This document shows, one piece after another, positions 15,478-26,325 of a stretch of 64,000 nt of DNA. The position numbers were made by a program, and so were the translations under genes. This DNA is from Lysobacter sp. GTDB lineage: Bacteria; Pseudomonadota; Gammaproteobacteria; Xanthomonadales; Xanthomonadaceae. The stretch covers positions 124,001 through 188,000 of the forward strand of contig JABFRN010000001.1 of NCBI GenBank assembly GCA_013141175.1, in the 5' to 3' direction. Within the stretch, counting starts at the first letter, position 1. Every line of letters begins with the position of its first letter. The notes beneath the pieces were generated by a model. That model was given only the letters and a program-made list of their open reading frames with translations. It had not been told where the DNA came from and ran no database searches.

Positions 15478-16422
15478 ATGCGTACTGTCACATCGATCGA
15501 ATCAGGAAAATCCGTATCCGCCAACAGCAGCGCACGCAGGCAATCGCGGCGCTTCGCGCTTGCGCTCGTCGCGCTCGCGGCATGTTTCGCACAGGCGCCG
15601 GCCATGGCGCAGGAACCCGCCAAAAACTGGATGCGCGAATACGTGCAACTGCGCGTCATGGAGAGGAATCTCGAATCCATGCCGGCAGACTTCACCAGGA
15701 GCGATATCGATCAGATCCTCACCCCCAGCATCGTCGGCGGCACCGTCGCGGGCGCAGCGGACAATCCGTTCCAGGTCGCGCTGCTCACCAAGAACGTCGC
15801 CAACAACTTCAACGCCCAGTTCTGCGGCGGTACGCTTTACAAGGCCAACTACGTCATCACCGCCGCGCATTGCAGCGATTTCGTCACTGCCGCACAGGTC
15901 CAGGTGCTCACCGGCACCCGCAATCTCGATGGCACCGGCGTCCGTCGCAACGTCACCCGGATCGTGATCCATCCGAGCTGGAATTCCGGCACGTTCAACA
16001 ACGATGTCGCCGTTTGGCAGCTCTCCACCTCGGCGACCGGGATCCCGCTCGCAAGCCTGGCGACGACCGACGGCACCGTAGGCACCAACATGCTCGCGAC
16101 CGGCTGGGGCGCATTGACGGAAGGCGGCAGCTTCCCGATCAACCTCAGGAAGGTCTCGCTTCCGCTGGTCGACCGGACCAACTGCAACGACGCCAATTCC
16201 TACAACGGCCAGATCACCACGAGCATGCTCTGCGCCGGACGCGACAGCGGCGGCATCGATACCTGCCAAGGCGACTCCGGTGGCCCGCTCACGCGCGGCT
16301 CGGTGCTGACCGGCATCGTCAGCTGGGGCACAGGCTGCGCGCGTCCGAACAAGTTCGGCATCTACACCCGCGTCTCGCAGGCAACGATCCGCAACTTCAT
16401 CACCGGCGTTGCCGGGCTTTGA
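15478..16422 (+). CDS. Secreted trypsin-like serine protease (S1 family)
   Basis: A 314-residue preproprotein: signal peptide to about residue 45 (ALVALAACFAQAPAMAQ), a short propeptide, and mature chain starting at IVGGTVAG. The catalytic triad is His131 (TAAHC), Asp176 (NNDVAVWQL) and Ser267 (GDSGGP). Asp261, six residues before the serine, corresponds to the S1-pocket Asp189 of trypsin, so cleavage after Lys or Arg is expected. Activation would be by cleavage before IVGG. I chose ATG 15478 over the in-frame ATG 12 bases upstream because GGAGGA is placed 5-6 bases before it. A bidirectional terminator follows. Confidence 0.92.
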   Translation: MRTVTSIESGKSVSANSSARRQSRRFALALVALAACFAQAPAMAQEPAKNWMREYVQLRVMERNLESMPADFTRSDIDQILTPSIVGGTVAGAADNPFQVALLTKNVANNFNAQFCGGTLYKANYVITAAHCSDFVTAAQVQVLTGTRNLDGTGVRRNVTRIVIHPSWNSGTFNNDVAVWQLSTSATGIPLASLATTDGTVGTNMLATGWGALTEGGSFPINLRKVSLPLVDRTNCNDANSYNGQITTSMLCAGRDSGGIDTCQGDSGGPLTRGSVLTGIVSWGTGCARPNKFGIYTRVSQATIRNFITGVAGL

Positions 16423-16475
16423 CGAGCGCACGGCCGGGATGATCGGCCCGAGACCGGGAGTTCCGGCGTTTGAAA

Positions 16476-16505
16476 ACAAAAGCCCCGCGATTGCGGGGCT
16501 TTTGT
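16476..16505. terminator. Bidirectional terminator between protease and tRNA-Thr
   Basis: ACAAAAGCCCCGC and GCGGGGCTTTTGT form a perfect 13-bp stem around GATT. With A/T tracts on both sides it can stop transcription of the protease rightward and of tRNA-Thr leftward. Confidence 0.85.
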
Positions 16506-16522
16506 CGACGGCTTGCCTTGCA

Positions 16523-16598
16523 TGGTGCCGGAAATAGGAATCGAACCTACGACCTCATCATTACGAATGACGCGCTCTACCAACTGAGCTATTCCGGC
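16523..16598 (-). tRNA. tRNA-Thr (anticodon CGT)
   Basis: The 76-base minus-strand gene folds as a full cloverleaf. The acceptor GCCGGAA pairs with TTCCGGC, the D-loop contains AGTTGGTAGAGC, and the anticodon loop TTCGTAA gives CGT for the ACG codon. The T-arm is GTAGG-TTCGATT-CCTAT and the 3' CCA is encoded. It lies just upstream of a terminator on its own strand. Confidence 0.96.
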
Positions 16599-16635
16599 GG
16601 TGCAGCGCAATTCTAGGTTTTCCGGGCGGTTGCGG

Positions 16636-17586
16636 TCAATCGATCAGTTGCACCCGCAGTTCCTTGGGCAGCGCGAACACCATGTCTTCCGGCTTCCCCG
16701 CCAGTTCGCGCAGGCCACCCGCCCCCAGTTCGCGCAGCTTGGCGATCACGCCCTGCACCAGCACATCGGGGGCGGAAGCGCCGGCAGTGACGCCGATATG
16801 CCTGCGACCGTCGATCCAGCGCGGGTCGATTTCGTCGGCCCCATCGATCAGATAGGCCTCCACCCCTTCCCGCTCCGCCAACTCGCGCAGCCGGTTGGAG
16901 TTGGAGCTGTTGGGCGAGCCGACCACCAGCACCAGATCGCAGCGCTCGGCCAGCTCGCGCACGGCGTCCTGACGGTTCTGGGTGGCATAGCAGATGTCGT
17001 CGTTGCGCGGCCCCTGCATGTCCGGGTACTTGGCGCGGAGCGCATCGATGATCCCGCGGGTATCGTCCACCGACAGCGTGGTCTGGGTGGTGTAGGCGAA
17101 ATTCTGCGGCTGCGCGATCTGCAGGCGCTCGACATCGTCCAGGTCCTCGATCAGATAGATCCTGCCTGTGCCGGCTTCGGCCAACCATTGGCCCATGGTG
17201 CCCTCGACCTCGGGATGACCGGCGTGGCCGATCAGCACCACGTCGCGACCGGCGCGGCAGTGGCGGGCCACTTCCAGATGGACCTTGGTCACCAGCGGAC
17301 AGGTGGCATCGAAGACTTTCAGGCCACGGCGCGTGGCTTCGGTGCGCACGGCCTGGGAAACGCCGTGGGCACTGAAGATCACGGTCGCGTTGTCCGGCAC
17401 TTCGTCCAGCTCTTCGACGAAAACCGCGCCGCGCTGGCGCAGGTCTTCCACCACGAACCGGTTATGGACCACTTCGTGACGGACATAGATCGGCGCGCCG
17501 AGGGTTTCGATCGCCCGTTTGACGATCTCGATCGCGCGGTCGACGCCTGCGCAGAAGCCGCGGGGGTTGGCGAGGATGATGTCCAT
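16636..17586 (-). CDS. ispH: 4-hydroxy-3-methylbut-2-enyl diphosphate reductase IspH
   Basis: A 316-residue cytosolic [4Fe-4S] enzyme of the MEP isoprenoid pathway that converts HMBPP to IPP and DMAPP. The three cluster cysteines are seen at Cys12 (PRGFCAGV), in [12 protein letters not shown] and in [11 protein letters not shown]. The catalytic glutamate lies in [11 protein letters not shown], and the substrate-binding S-N-S segment is in [14 protein letters not shown] chose ATG 17586 ([12 protein letters not shown]), where family homology starts. It follows lspA by seven bases, as in many gammaproteobacteria. Confidence 0.96.
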   Translation of the reverse strand: MDIILANPRGFCAGVDRAIEIVKRAIETLGAPIYVRHEVVHNRFVVEDLRQRGAVFVEELDEVPDNATVIFSAHGVSQAVRTEATRRGLKVFDATCPLVTKVHLEVARHCRAGRDVVLIGHAGHPEVEGTMGQWLAEAGTGRIYLIEDLDDVERLQIAQPQNFAYTTQTTLSVDDTRGIIDALRAKYPDMQGPRNDDICYATQNRQDAVRELAERCDLVLVVGSPNSSNSNRLRELAEREGVEAYLIDGADEIDPRWIDGRRHIGVTAGASAPDVLVQGVIAKLRELGAGGLRELAGKPEDMVFALPKELRVQLID

Positions 17587-17593
17587 GCGGAAA

Positions 17594-18127
17594 TTATGCG
17601 CTCCCAACGCCATCGACGGGCTTCTTGCGTCCGCCGAACACGCCGAACAGCATCAACGCGATGGCGCCACCGACGATGGCGGAATCGGCGATATTGAACG
17701 AGGGATAGTAATAAACCTCTTTCCAGTGCCATTGGATGAAGTCGATCACGTGGCCATGCATCAGCCGGTCGATCAGATTGCCCAATGCACCGCCGATCAC
17801 CAGCGAGAACGGCAGCGCCTCGCGCCAGTGCCCGCGCGCGGTTCGCGACAGCCAGTATGCGAGCACCCCGCTGATGACCAGCGCGAGCGCCGCGAACACG
17901 TATTTCTGCCAGCCACCGGCATCGGCGAGGAAGCTGAACGCCGCGCCGGTGTTGTAGCTGCGGAACCAGTTCCAATAGCCCTCGATCACCGTCACCGCCT
18001 GGTACTCGGGCAGGCTGTTCAGCACCCACTGCTTCGACCATTGGTCGAGGCCGATCACCACTGCGGACAGCAGCAGCCAGATGAGGGCGTTGGGTTTGGG
18101 GGCGTGTGGTTTTGGTATTTGGGTCAT
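17594..18127 (-). CDS. lspA: Lipoprotein signal peptidase LspA
   Basis: The 177-residue inner-membrane aspartyl protease has four transmembrane helices and the two catalytic Asp motifs, GNLIDR and FNIADS, with the conserved GLDQWSK and NTGAAFS boxes. It removes signal peptides from prolipoproteins after lipidation. It is the gene between ileS and ispH in the common ribF-ileS-lspA-ispH order. Here it is separated from ileS by a 150-base gap containing a palindromic repeat. No fkpB/slpA gene follows, although many gammaproteobacteria have one. Confidence 0.95.
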   Translation of the reverse strand: MTQIPKPHAPKPNALIWLLLSAVVIGLDQWSKQWVLNSLPEYQAVTVIEGYWNWFRSYNTGAAFSFLADAGGWQKYVFAALALVISGVLAYWLSRTARGHWREALPFSLVIGGALGNLIDRLMHGHVIDFIQWHWKEVYYYPSFNIADSAIVGGAIALMLFGVFGGRKKPVDGVGSA

Positions 18128-18165
18128 CGTGCGACTGCCGAAATCCGATGGCGCATCAAAACACC

Positions 18166-18247
18166 GTCATTCCCGCGCAGGCGGGAATCCAGTGACTTCA
18201 AGGTGCGGAGAGCAAAGACGCTGGATCCCCGCCTGCGCGGGGATGAC
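18166..18247. repeat. Nested palindromic intergenic repeat (REP/MITE-like)
   Basis: Two 27-base arms (18166-18192 and 18221-18247) are inverted copies of one another with 25 matches, separated by 28 bases. Each arm is itself a hairpin (TTCCCGC-GCA-GGCGGGAA on the left, CCCCGC-CTGC-GCGGGG on the right), and the two mismatches between arms keep each internal hairpin paired. The outer ends are GTCAT and ATGAC. Such nested palindromes are dispersed in many Xanthomonadaceae genomes. It lies between ileS and lspA and could fold in the shared mRNA. Confidence 0.75.
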
Positions 18248-18277
18248 AATCAAAGTCAAAGAACCGAATCAAGAGCA

Positions 18278-21256
18278 TCAGAACCACTTCCTTTCTTCTC
18301 CCGGACCTTCGACGTTGCTCACGCAGCGACCGCAGATCTCGGGGTGATCGGCGTGCGAGCCGACATCGTCGCGGTGGTGCCAGCAGCGAATGCATTTGGG
18401 CTTGGCACTGACGATCGCTGAAACCGCATCGACACCCTGCACCACCGTTACGTCGCCACTGATGAAGAAGAATCGCAATTCATCGGCAAGCGGCGACAGC
18501 CAAACGAAGTCTTCAGCACCGCAGTGGATCGTGATTTCGGCATCGAGCGCGGCACCGATCTCGCCGCTGGCGCGCATCGGCTCCAGCGTCTTCGCGACCT
18601 GTTCGCGCAGCGCGAGCAGACGGTCAAAACTTTCGGCCATCCCGATACGATTAGGATAATGAACTTTATCAATTGCTGGCTGCTCACTAACTCCTAAACG
18701 ATCAGCAGATATCGTACGCATCACTTCGTCGAATATCTCAGCGATTGGTCGCTCATTAGCGTGCAAACGGTTGCTGTCTTTTATAGGCGCCAAACCGTCG
18801 TACCACGTCGCGAACAGCACGTTCTCTTCGTGTTCGCCCGGCAGGTGCTGCCACATTTCGTCGGCGGTGAAGCTGAGGATCGGCGCGACCCAGCGCACGA
18901 AGGCTTCGCTGATGCGGTACATCGCGCTCTGCGCGCTGCGACGGCCGCGCGAATCCTCGCGCATCGTGTACAGGCGGTCCTTGGTCACGTCGAGATACAG
19001 CGACCCGAGGTCGACGCTGCAGAAATTGATCAGCGCCTGCACGATCTCGGCGAAATTGTAGCGCCGATAGGCGTTCGCGATCTGGTGCTGCAGCGCATCG
19101 GCGCGATGCACGATCCAGCGATCGAGCGCCAGCATGTCCTCGTGCGCGACCAGATGCACCGCCGGGTCGAAGCCGTGCAGATTGCCGAGGAGAAAGCGCG
19201 CGGTGTTGCGCAGGCGACGGTAAACGTCGGCATTGCGCTTGAGGATTTCCTGCGACAGCGTCATCTCGTTGGTGTAGTCGGCCGAGGCGATCCACAGGCG
19301 CAGGATGTCGGCGCCCAGGGTCTTCATGATGTCCTGCGGATCGATACCGTTGCCGAGCGACTTCGACATCTTGCGGCCGTGTTGATCGACCGTGAATCCA
19401 TGCGTGAGGCACTGCCGGTATGGCGCGGCCTTGTCGATCGCGACACCGGTCAGCAACGCGCTCTGGAACCAGCCGCGATGCTGGTCGGAGCCTTCCAGAT
19501 ACAGATCGGCCGGCTTGCGCAGGCCATCCTGTGGCCGCTGCGCAAGCACGCAGTCGTGGGTGACGCCCGAGTCGAACCACACGTCGAGAATATCGGTGAC
19601 CTTGTCGTAATCGCCCGCCAATTCACCGAGCAGATCGGCGGCGTCCAGCGCGTACCACGCGTCGACGCCTTCTCGTTCGACGCGTTCGGCGACCTGGCGC
19701 ATCAGCGCCGGAGAATTCGGATGCGGTTCGCCGGTTTCGCGATGCACGAACAGCGCGATCGGCACCCCCCAGGTGCGCTGACGCGAGATGGTCCAATCCG
19801 GACGACCATCGATCATGCCGGCGATGCGCGCCTCGCCCCATCCGGGGAACCACTCGACCTGCTTGATCGCGTCCAGCGCGTCATCGCGAAGATTCGCCTG
19901 GGTCATCGAGACGAACCACTGCGGCGTGGCGCGGAACGCCACCGGCTTGTGATGCCGCCAACAGTGCGGATAGCTGTGGCGGATATCGTGGTGCGCCAAC
20001 AGCGCGCCGATGCCGCGCAGCGCTTCGACGATGACCTCGTTGGCCTTCCAGATGTGCATGCCCGCGAGCACGATCTCGCCCAGCGGCGGCGTCGACGGCA
20101 GATACACGCCGCGACCATCGACCGGGTTGAGCTGCGCAGCCGTGTATTGCTCGACCAGGCCGTATTTCAGGCCGACCGCGAAGTCTTCCTGACCGTGGCC
20201 GGGCGCGGTATGCACCGCACCGGTGCCGTCTTCGGCGGACACGTGGTCGCCCAGGATCAGCGGGATATCGCGTTCCGCGTAGAAGGGATGCGCCAACACG
20301 ATGCTTTCGAGCGCCTCACCGTGCGCACGACCCAGCACAGTCATATCTTCGACGCCGTAGCGCTGCAGCGCTTTGGCAACCAGCCCTTCAGCGAGCACCA
20401 GCAGCTGACGTTTGCCTTCGCGCGCCGGGCCTTCGACCAGCGCATATTCCAGATCCGGGCCCAGCGATACCGCCAGCGATGCCGGCAGCGTCCACGGCGT
20501 CGTGGTCCAGATCGGCACGGCGACAGAGACATCATCGTCGATGCCGACGCCGAACTTCGCCGCCAGCGCACGCGGATCGCGCGCGGCATAGGCCACATCC
20601 ACTGCGGGCGACTGTTTGTCTTCGTATTCGATCTCGGCTTCGGCCAGCGCCGATCCGCAGTCGAAGCACCAGTACACCGGTTTCACGCCGCGCAGCAGAT
20701 GACCGTTCTCGATGACTTTCGCCAGCGCGCGCATTTCGTTGGCTTCGAACGCGAAGTCGAGCGTGCGGTACGGGTTTTCCCAGTCGCCAAGCACCCCAAG
20801 ACGCTTGAAATCGCGACGCTGGATGTCGATCTGTTCGTTCGCGTACTCGCGACACTTCGCGCGGAATTCCGCTGCATCGAGCTTCACGCCGACCTTGCCG
20901 TGCTTTTTCTCGACCGCCAGTTCGATCGGCAGACCGTGACAGTCCCAACCCGGCACATACGGCGCATCGAAGCCGGCCATCGTCTTCGATTTGACGATGA
21001 TGTCCTTGAGGATCTTGTTGACCGCGTGACCGAGATGGATCGAACCGTTGGCATACGGCGGGCCGTCGTGCAGCACGAATGTCGGCCGGCCTCTGGCTTT
21101 CTCGCGCAGTTGCATGTACAGCCGCTCGCGCTCCCAGCGCGCCAACGTGTCGGGCTCACGCTTCGGCAGATCGCCGCGCATCGGGAATTCCGTAGCCGGC
21201 AGGTGGATCGTGGCTTTGTATCGCTGGTTGTCTGCAATGCTGTCTTGATCGCTCAC
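18278..21256 (-). CDS. ileS: Isoleucyl-tRNA synthetase
   Basis: The 992-residue class I synthetase charges tRNA-Ile. The signature HLGH is at residues 74-77 and KMSKS at about 629. An editing CP1 domain lies between them, and a C-terminal zinc site uses CIRCWHH and CGRC. The usual family length is about 940, and the excess is largely an insertion at about residues 825-868 (18651-18780). There GC falls to about 44 percent by hand count, against roughly 65 percent around it, and the sequence has no counterpart in the E. coli enzyme that I can recall. The reading frame stays open through it. Its ATG overlaps the ribF stop (ATGA). Confidence 0.95.
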   Translation of the reverse strand: MSDQDSIADNQRYKATIHLPATEFPMRGDLPKREPDTLARWERERLYMQLREKARGRPTFVLHDGPPYANGSIHLGHAVNKILKDIIVKSKTMAGFDAPYVPGWDCHGLPIELAVEKKHGKVGVKLDAAEFRAKCREYANEQIDIQRRDFKRLGVLGDWENPYRTLDFAFEANEMRALAKVIENGHLLRGVKPVYWCFDCGSALAEAEIEYEDKQSPAVDVAYAARDPRALAAKFGVGIDDDVSVAVPIWTTTPWTLPASLAVSLGPDLEYALVEGPAREGKRQLLVLAEGLVAKALQRYGVEDMTVLGRAHGEALESIVLAHPFYAERDIPLILGDHVSAEDGTGAVHTAPGHGQEDFAVGLKYGLVEQYTAAQLNPVDGRGVYLPSTPPLGEIVLAGMHIWKANEVIVEALRGIGALLAHHDIRHSYPHCWRHHKPVAFRATPQWFVSMTQANLRDDALDAIKQVEWFPGWGEARIAGMIDGRPDWTISRQRTWGVPIALFVHRETGEPHPNSPALMRQVAERVEREGVDAWYALDAADLLGELAGDYDKVTDILDVWFDSGVTHDCVLAQRPQDGLRKPADLYLEGSDQHRGWFQSALLTGVAIDKAAPYRQCLTHGFTVDQHGRKMSKSLGNGIDPQDIMKTLGADILRLWIASADYTNEMTLSQEILKRNADVYRRLRNTARFLLGNLHGFDPAVHLVAHEDMLALDRWIVHRADALQHQIANAYRRYNFAEIVQALINFCSVDLGSLYLDVTKDRLYTMREDSRGRRSAQSAMYRISEAFVRWVAPILSFTADEMWQHLPGEHEENVLFATWYDGLAPIKDSNRLHANERPIAEIFDEVMRTISADRLGVSEQPAIDKVHYPNRIGMAESFDRLLALREQVAKTLEPMRASGEIGAALDAEITIHCGAEDFVWLSPLADELRFFFISGDVTVVQGVDAVSAIVSAKPKCIRCWHHRDDVGSHADHPEICGRCVSNVEGPGEERKWF

Positions 21257-22203
21257 GCGGGCACTCGTTCGGTCGTGTTCATCAGGATATGCCGCGCCTG
21301 CGCTGCGTCGCGGTCCATCTGCACGACCAGGGTCGGCAGATCAGGGAATTTCTCCTCGTCGCGCAGGCGCGCGACGAATTCGATCTCGATCAGCTTGCCG
21401 TAGAGATCACCGTCGAAATCGAACAGATGCGCCTCCAGCAGCGGTTCCTTGCCGTCCACGGTGGGACGCGTGCCGAAACTCGAGACCGACGGCCACGGCT
21501 TGGCGCCCACACCATGCACCCGGGTCGCGTAGATGCCGCGCAACGCAGGCGTCTTGTTGGCGAAGCGGAGGTTTGCGGTCGGATAACCGAGCGTCCGGCC
21601 GAGTTGTTTACCGTGCACCACTCGACCGGCGATCGAATAGGGCTTGCCGAGCAATCGCGTCGCCGTGGCGAAATCGCCGCTCTGCAGCGCCGCGCGGATG
21701 CGGGTGCTGGACACCGGCATGCCGTCGATTTCGACCGGCGCGATGGTATCGGCGGAGAATCCAAGTTCGCCGCCCATCTTCCGGAGCAGATCGAGATTGC
21801 CGGCACGCGCGCGACCGAAACGGAAATCAGGGCCGACCCAGATTTCGCACGCCCGCAGCCGTGCGACCAGCAGTCGCTGGGCGAAATCCTCGGACGACAT
21901 GCTGGCCAGCGCCGCGTTGAAACGCAGCAAGCCGACCCGATCGATCCCCAGCGAAGCCAATGCTGTCAGCTTCATGCGCGGCAACTGAAGGCGCGGCGGC
22001 GGCGTATCGCCGGCGAAGAATTCGCGCGGCAAGGGCTCGAAACTCAGCGCGACCGCAGGCACATCCAACGCACGGGCGCGCGCGACCGCATGGCCCACCA
22101 GTGCGCGATGGCCGATGTGCAGGCCGTCGAAGGCGCCGATACAGACCACGCTGCCGTCCGGGCACAGCGGCCTGCCGTCGAGGTCGCGGAACAATTCAGT
22201 CAT
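21253..22203 (-). CDS. ribF: Bifunctional riboflavin kinase / FAD synthetase RibF
   Basis: The 316-residue enzyme makes FMN and then FAD. The N-terminal adenylyltransferase domain shows [15 protein letters not shown] and the [15 protein letters not shown] and [12 protein letters not shown] motifs. The C-terminal flavokinase domain has [11 protein letters not shown] and the FGTRPTVDG and [15 protein letters not shown] blocks. It is co-transcribed with ileS (four-base overlap) and lies 86 bases after murJ. I chose ATG 22203 ([10 protein letters not shown]) as the start of recognisable sequence; upstream codons in frame look non-coding. Confidence 0.95.
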   Translation of the reverse strand: MTELFRDLDGRPLCPDGSVVCIGAFDGLHIGHRALVGHAVARARALDVPAVALSFEPLPREFFAGDTPPPRLQLPRMKLTALASLGIDRVGLLRFNAALASMSSEDFAQRLLVARLRACEIWVGPDFRFGRARAGNLDLLRKMGGELGFSADTIAPVEIDGMPVSSTRIRAALQSGDFATATRLLGKPYSIAGRVVHGKQLGRTLGYPTANLRFANKTPALRGIYATRVHGVGAKPWPSVSSFGTRPTVDGKEPLLEAHLFDFDGDLYGKLIEIEFVARLRDEEKFPDLPTLVVQMDRDAAQARHILMNTTERVPA

Positions 22204-22289
22204 CCGGGTCCGTACTGTCCGGCCGGAGGCGCGGACAGCCAAAGTTCAATGAATTCCAAAGTATAGCGAGACGCGACAGATTCTGGCCT

Positions 22290-23873
22290 CTAATGACGCA
22301 GGTCGCGCGGCCTCAATCCCATCGCGATCAAGGCGACACCGTAAGCCAGCGCCCCCGCAGCGACGACCGCCAGCAGCCAGCCAACCCGATGCCAAGGGCT
22401 GGCGATGGCGGTCCAGTCGCCGACCCTATACGAGATCGCAAGCACCGCCGCCGTCATCGCGACACAGCCGCTCGCGATCCTCAACAGATGTTTGCCCCAG
22501 CCCGGCTGCGGTCTCAGCAGACCGTCGCGACGCAGGTATCGCCACAGCAGCCAGGCGTTGAAGATCCCGGCCAGCCCTGTGGCCAGCGCGATCCCGCCGT
22601 GCGCGCCATCGATCTTGTTCAGCCACAGCGGCAAGGTGAACGCGATCGTCATCACCACGTTGGCGATGACGGTGTAGATCGCCGCGCGCATCGGGGTCCT
22701 GGTGTCCTGGCGGGCGTAGAACGCGGGCGAGAGCACCTTGCTGAGCATGAACGCAGGAATGCCGATGCTCATCGCGCTGAGGCTGATCGCCGCCATCCGC
22801 GTGTCGTGCGCGGTGAATTTGCCGCCCTGATAGACCACCGAAGTCAGCGGCTCCGCCAGCAGCAACAGCCCCAGCGCGGCCGGCACGCCGACCAGCAGCG
22901 CCAACCGCAGGCCCCAGTCGAGCGCGGCCGAATAACCCTCGGCATCGGTCGCCGCATGGCGACGGGAGAGATGCGGCAGGATCACCGTTCCGATCGCCAC
23001 CCCGAACAGCCCCAGCGGGAATTCGACCAGTCGGTCGGACAGGTACAGCCAGGTCTGGCTGCCGGTCGCGAGTACCGAAGCGAAGATCGTCCCGACCAGC
23101 AGGTTCAACTGCGCCACCGAGGACGAGAACAGCGTCGGCACCATCAGTTTGGCAACCCGGCGTACATCCGGATGCTTGAATCCGGGCTTCAGCCTGGGCC
23201 GCAGCCCCAATCGGCCCAATGCAGGCCATAGCACCATCAGCTGCAGGATGCCGGCCGCCAGGACCCCCCAGGCCAGCGCTTTCGCGGGCACTTCGAAATG
23301 TGGCGCCAACCACAGCATCGCCGAGATCACGGTGAGGTTGTGCAGCACCGGGGTCACTGCCGGCAGCGCGAACTTGCCGAAGCTGTTCAGCACCGAAGCC
23401 ACGAGCGCCATCATCGAGATGAACACGAGGTACGGGAACGTGATCCGCAGCATCTGCACGATCAGGGCGAATTTCTCGGGTTCGTCCATGGAGCCGGGCG
23501 CGAACATGGCGGCAATCAGGGAGGCGGCCAGCATGCCGATCCCGGAAACCACGAACACCACCGAAAACAGGGCCCCGGCCATCCGGTCGACGAATTCCTT
23601 CAGCGCCGCCTGGTCGCCGCGTTCGCGGATCTCGTTCAGCACCGGCACGAACGCCATCTGCATGGAACCTTCGGCGAAGATCCGGCGCAGATAATTCGGG
23701 ATACGGTAGGCGATGACGAAGGCGTCCATCGCAGCCGAACTGCCGAAGATGCGGGACTGCAGGGCATCGCGGGCGAAGCCGGCGATGCGCGACAGCAGGG
23801 TCATGGCGCTGAAGATCGAAGTCGACCTCAGTAGCCCGCCTCGGGACACCTCCTTGGGGCCGGGAGCGCTCAT
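22290..23873 (-). CDS. murJ: Lipid II flippase MurJ
   Basis: A 527-residue integral membrane protein of the MOP superfamily with about 14 hydrophobic helices. It begins at LLRSTSIFSAMTLLSRIAGF, with the family's LLSRIxGFxRD motif. It also has the FVPVLNE segment, the QDTRTPMRAAI loop and the LVEFPLGLFGVAIGTV stretch. MurJ moves lipid-linked peptidoglycan precursors across the inner membrane. It stands upstream of ribF-ileS-lspA-ispH on the same strand and is divergent from rpsT, an arrangement common in gammaproteobacteria. Confidence 0.94.
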   Translation of the reverse strand: MSAPGPKEVSRGGLLRSTSIFSAMTLLSRIAGFARDALQSRIFGSSAAMDAFVIAYRIPNYLRRIFAEGSMQMAFVPVLNEIRERGDQAALKEFVDRMAGALFSVVFVVSGIGMLAASLIAAMFAPGSMDEPEKFALIVQMLRITFPYLVFISMMALVASVLNSFGKFALPAVTPVLHNLTVISAMLWLAPHFEVPAKALAWGVLAAGILQLMVLWPALGRLGLRPRLKPGFKHPDVRRVAKLMVPTLFSSSVAQLNLLVGTIFASVLATGSQTWLYLSDRLVEFPLGLFGVAIGTVILPHLSRRHAATDAEGYSAALDWGLRLALLVGVPAALGLLLLAEPLTSVVYQGGKFTAHDTRMAAISLSAMSIGIPAFMLSKVLSPAFYARQDTRTPMRAAIYTVIANVVMTIAFTLPLWLNKIDGAHGGIALATGLAGIFNAWLLWRYLRRDGLLRPQPGWGKHLLRIASGCVAMTAAVLAISYRVGDWTAIASPWHRVGWLLAVVAAGALAYGVALIAMGLRPRDLRH

Positions 23874-23897
23874 GACCGCCCCTCTTGTCCAAGCCAG

Positions 23898-23926
23898 TTG
23901 ACCCAACCCACTGAATCGCCCATAAT
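23898..23926 (+). promoter_or_regulatory. Sigma-70 promoter of rpsT
   Basis: TTGACC, 17 bases, then CATAAT: five of six matches in each hexamer. Transcription should begin near 23933, leaving a leader of about 130 bases before the GTG start of rpsT. Confidence 0.7.
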
Positions 23927-24061
23927 TTTCTGTCTAGCTGTCCGCATAGCGGCGGCCTGCCCTCTCAATGCATGCTGCTTTCTCGATTCACGCGACTTGG
24001 CAGCGAAAGAACCGCTCGGTTCCACACCTCCCGACCCAACCGATAACCCCAGGATTCCATC

Positions 24062-24331
24062 GTGGCCAACATCAAGTCCGCCAAGAAGCGCGCCAAGCAG
24101 ACCGTCGTGCGCAACGCGCGCAATACCGCTCAGCGCTCCATGCTCCGCACCGCCGTCAAGAAAGTGCTGAAAGCTCTCGAAGCCAACGACGCTGCCGGCG
24201 CCGAAGCCGCTTTCGCCGTCGCCCAGCCGATTCTCGACCGCTTCAGCGCGCGCGGGCTGATCCACAAGAACAAGGCTGCGCGTCACAAGAGCCGCCTGAC
24301 GGCACGCATCAAGGCCATCAAGGCCGCCTGA
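24062..24331 (+). CDS. rpsT: 30S ribosomal protein S20
   Basis: An 89-residue basic helical protein starting [13 protein letters not shown], the S20 signature, with [14 protein letters not shown] near the end. It binds 16S rRNA early in 30S assembly. The start codon is GTG, preceded by AGGA about eight bases upstream. E. coli rpsT also has a non-ATG start and is autogenously controlled, so the GTG and the roughly 130-base leader here fit a similar mode; that is inference. It is followed by a strong terminator. Confidence 0.97.
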   Translation: MANIKSAKKRAKQTVVRNARNTAQRSMLRTAVKKVLKALEANDAAGAEAAFAVAQPILDRFSARGLIHKNKAARHKSRLTARIKAIKAA

Positions 24332-24352
24332 TCCAGGCACTGCGTCCGCATC

Positions 24353-24382
24353 AAAAAACCCGGCTGCGGCCGGGTTTTTTAT
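24353..24382. terminator. Bidirectional terminator between rpsT and obgE
   Basis: AAAAAACCCGGC, TGCG loop, GCCGGGTTTTTT: a perfect 12-bp palindromic stem with A and T runs on either side. It serves both convergent genes. Confidence 0.9.
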
Positions 24383-24425
24383 TGCACACGCAGCGCGAGC
24401 CGGCGCCTGCGACGCAACTCCGGCT

Positions 24426-25586
<1,161 letters not shown>

Positions 25587-25591
25587 TCACA

Positions 25592-25619
25592 AACGAAAAG
25601 CCCCGCCGAAGCGGGGCCT
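25592..25619 (-). terminator. Terminator of rplU-rpmA
   Basis: GCCCCGC, TTCG loop, GCGGGGC stem (25600-25617), followed on the minus strand by TTTTCGTTT. It lies about 20 bases after the rpmA stop codon. Confidence 0.85.
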
Positions 25620-25639
25620 CTCGCGAATAGGTACGGCGA

Positions 25640-25891
25640 TCAGACAACGCTGACCGTGCGACGTTTCTTCAGACCCTTGACCGAGAACTCGACCTTGCCG
25701 TCGACCAGCGCGAACAGCGTGTGGTCGCGGCCGAGGCCGACGCCCGAACCCGGGTGGAACTGGGTACCGCGCTGACGGACGATGATGTTGCCGGCATCGA
25801 CGGCCTGGCCGCCGAACAGCTTCACGCCGAGATATTTCGGGTTGGAGTCGCGGCCGTTGCGCGAGGAACCTACGCCCTTTTTATGTGCCAT
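25640..25891 (-). CDS. rpmA: 50S ribosomal protein L27
   Basis: The 83-residue protein begins [19 protein letters not shown], the L27 signature whose flexible N-terminus reaches the peptidyl transferase centre, and contains [15 protein letters not shown]. It follows rplU by 12 bases in the standard operon. Confidence 0.98.
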   Translation of the reverse strand: MAHKKGVGSSRNGRDSNPKYLGVKLFGGQAVDAGNIIVRQRGTQFHPGSGVGLGRDHTLFALVDGKVEFSVKGLKKRRTVSVV

Positions 25892-25903
25892 GGCGGCTTC
25901 TCC

Positions 25904-26221
25904 TTACTTGTTGCCACCGGCAATGCCGGTGATCTGGATTTCGGTGTAATGCTGGCGATGGCCCATCTGCTTGCGATGGTGCTTACGACGGCGGAATTTG
26001 ACGATGCGGATCTTGTCGGCGCGGCCGTGGCCGATCACCGTCGCGGTCACGCTGGCGCCCTTGAGCGCGTCGCCGAGAGTCACGCCCTCGCCGTCGCCCA
26101 GCATCAAAACATTGTCGAATGTGATCTCGCTGCCGGCTTCGGCTTCGAGCAGCTCGACGCGGAGCGTCTCGCCTTGCATCACGCGGTATTGCTTACCGCC
26201 TGTGACCAGAACTGCGTACAT
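25904..26221 (-). CDS. rplU: 50S ribosomal protein L21
   Basis: The 105-residue protein begins [18 protein letters not shown] and ends in the [19 protein letters not shown] 23S rRNA-binding segment typical of L21. AGAGGA lies about 10 bases before the ATG at 26221. It is first in the rplU-rpmA operon, behind a good sigma-70 promoter and a leader of about 70 bases with a perfect 6-bp hairpin. Confidence 0.98.
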   Translation of the reverse strand: MYAVLVTGGKQYRVMQGETLRVELLEAEAGSEITFDNVLMLGDGEGVTLGDALKGASVTATVIGHGRADKIRIVKFRRRKHHRKQMGHRQHYTEIQITGIAGGNK

Positions 26222-26269
26222 GAACGGGATTCCTCTGTAGTTATTGGATGGAACATGTCTCACTTGCAA

Positions 26270-26285
26270 CCGTCCAAGCGGACGG
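26270..26285 (-). promoter_or_regulatory. Hairpin in the rplU mRNA leader
   Basis: CCGTCC, GCTT loop, GGACGG: a perfect 6-bp stem close to the predicted 5' end of the rplU-rpmA transcript, about 50 bases before the start codon. It may be part of an autoregulatory ribosomal-protein leader or a 5' stabilising stem. No known L21 leader motif can be asserted from the sequence alone. Confidence 0.4.
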
Positions 26286-26296
26286 AAAGAGGCGGG

Positions 26297-26325
26297 ATTT
26301 TAATGACTTGCGGGAGCCATCGCAA
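26297..26325 (-). promoter_or_regulatory. Sigma-70 promoter of rplU-rpmA
   Basis: On the minus strand TTGCGA, 17 bases and TAAAAT match the consensus at 4 of 6 and 5 of 6 positions. The predicted start point near 26290 gives a leader of about 70 bases. Confidence 0.65.

Noticed and set aside
18761..21403. 880-codon open frame antisense to ileS
   Set aside because: The minus strand encodes a clear isoleucyl-tRNA synthetase with all motifs; the antisense frame has no recognisable domain.
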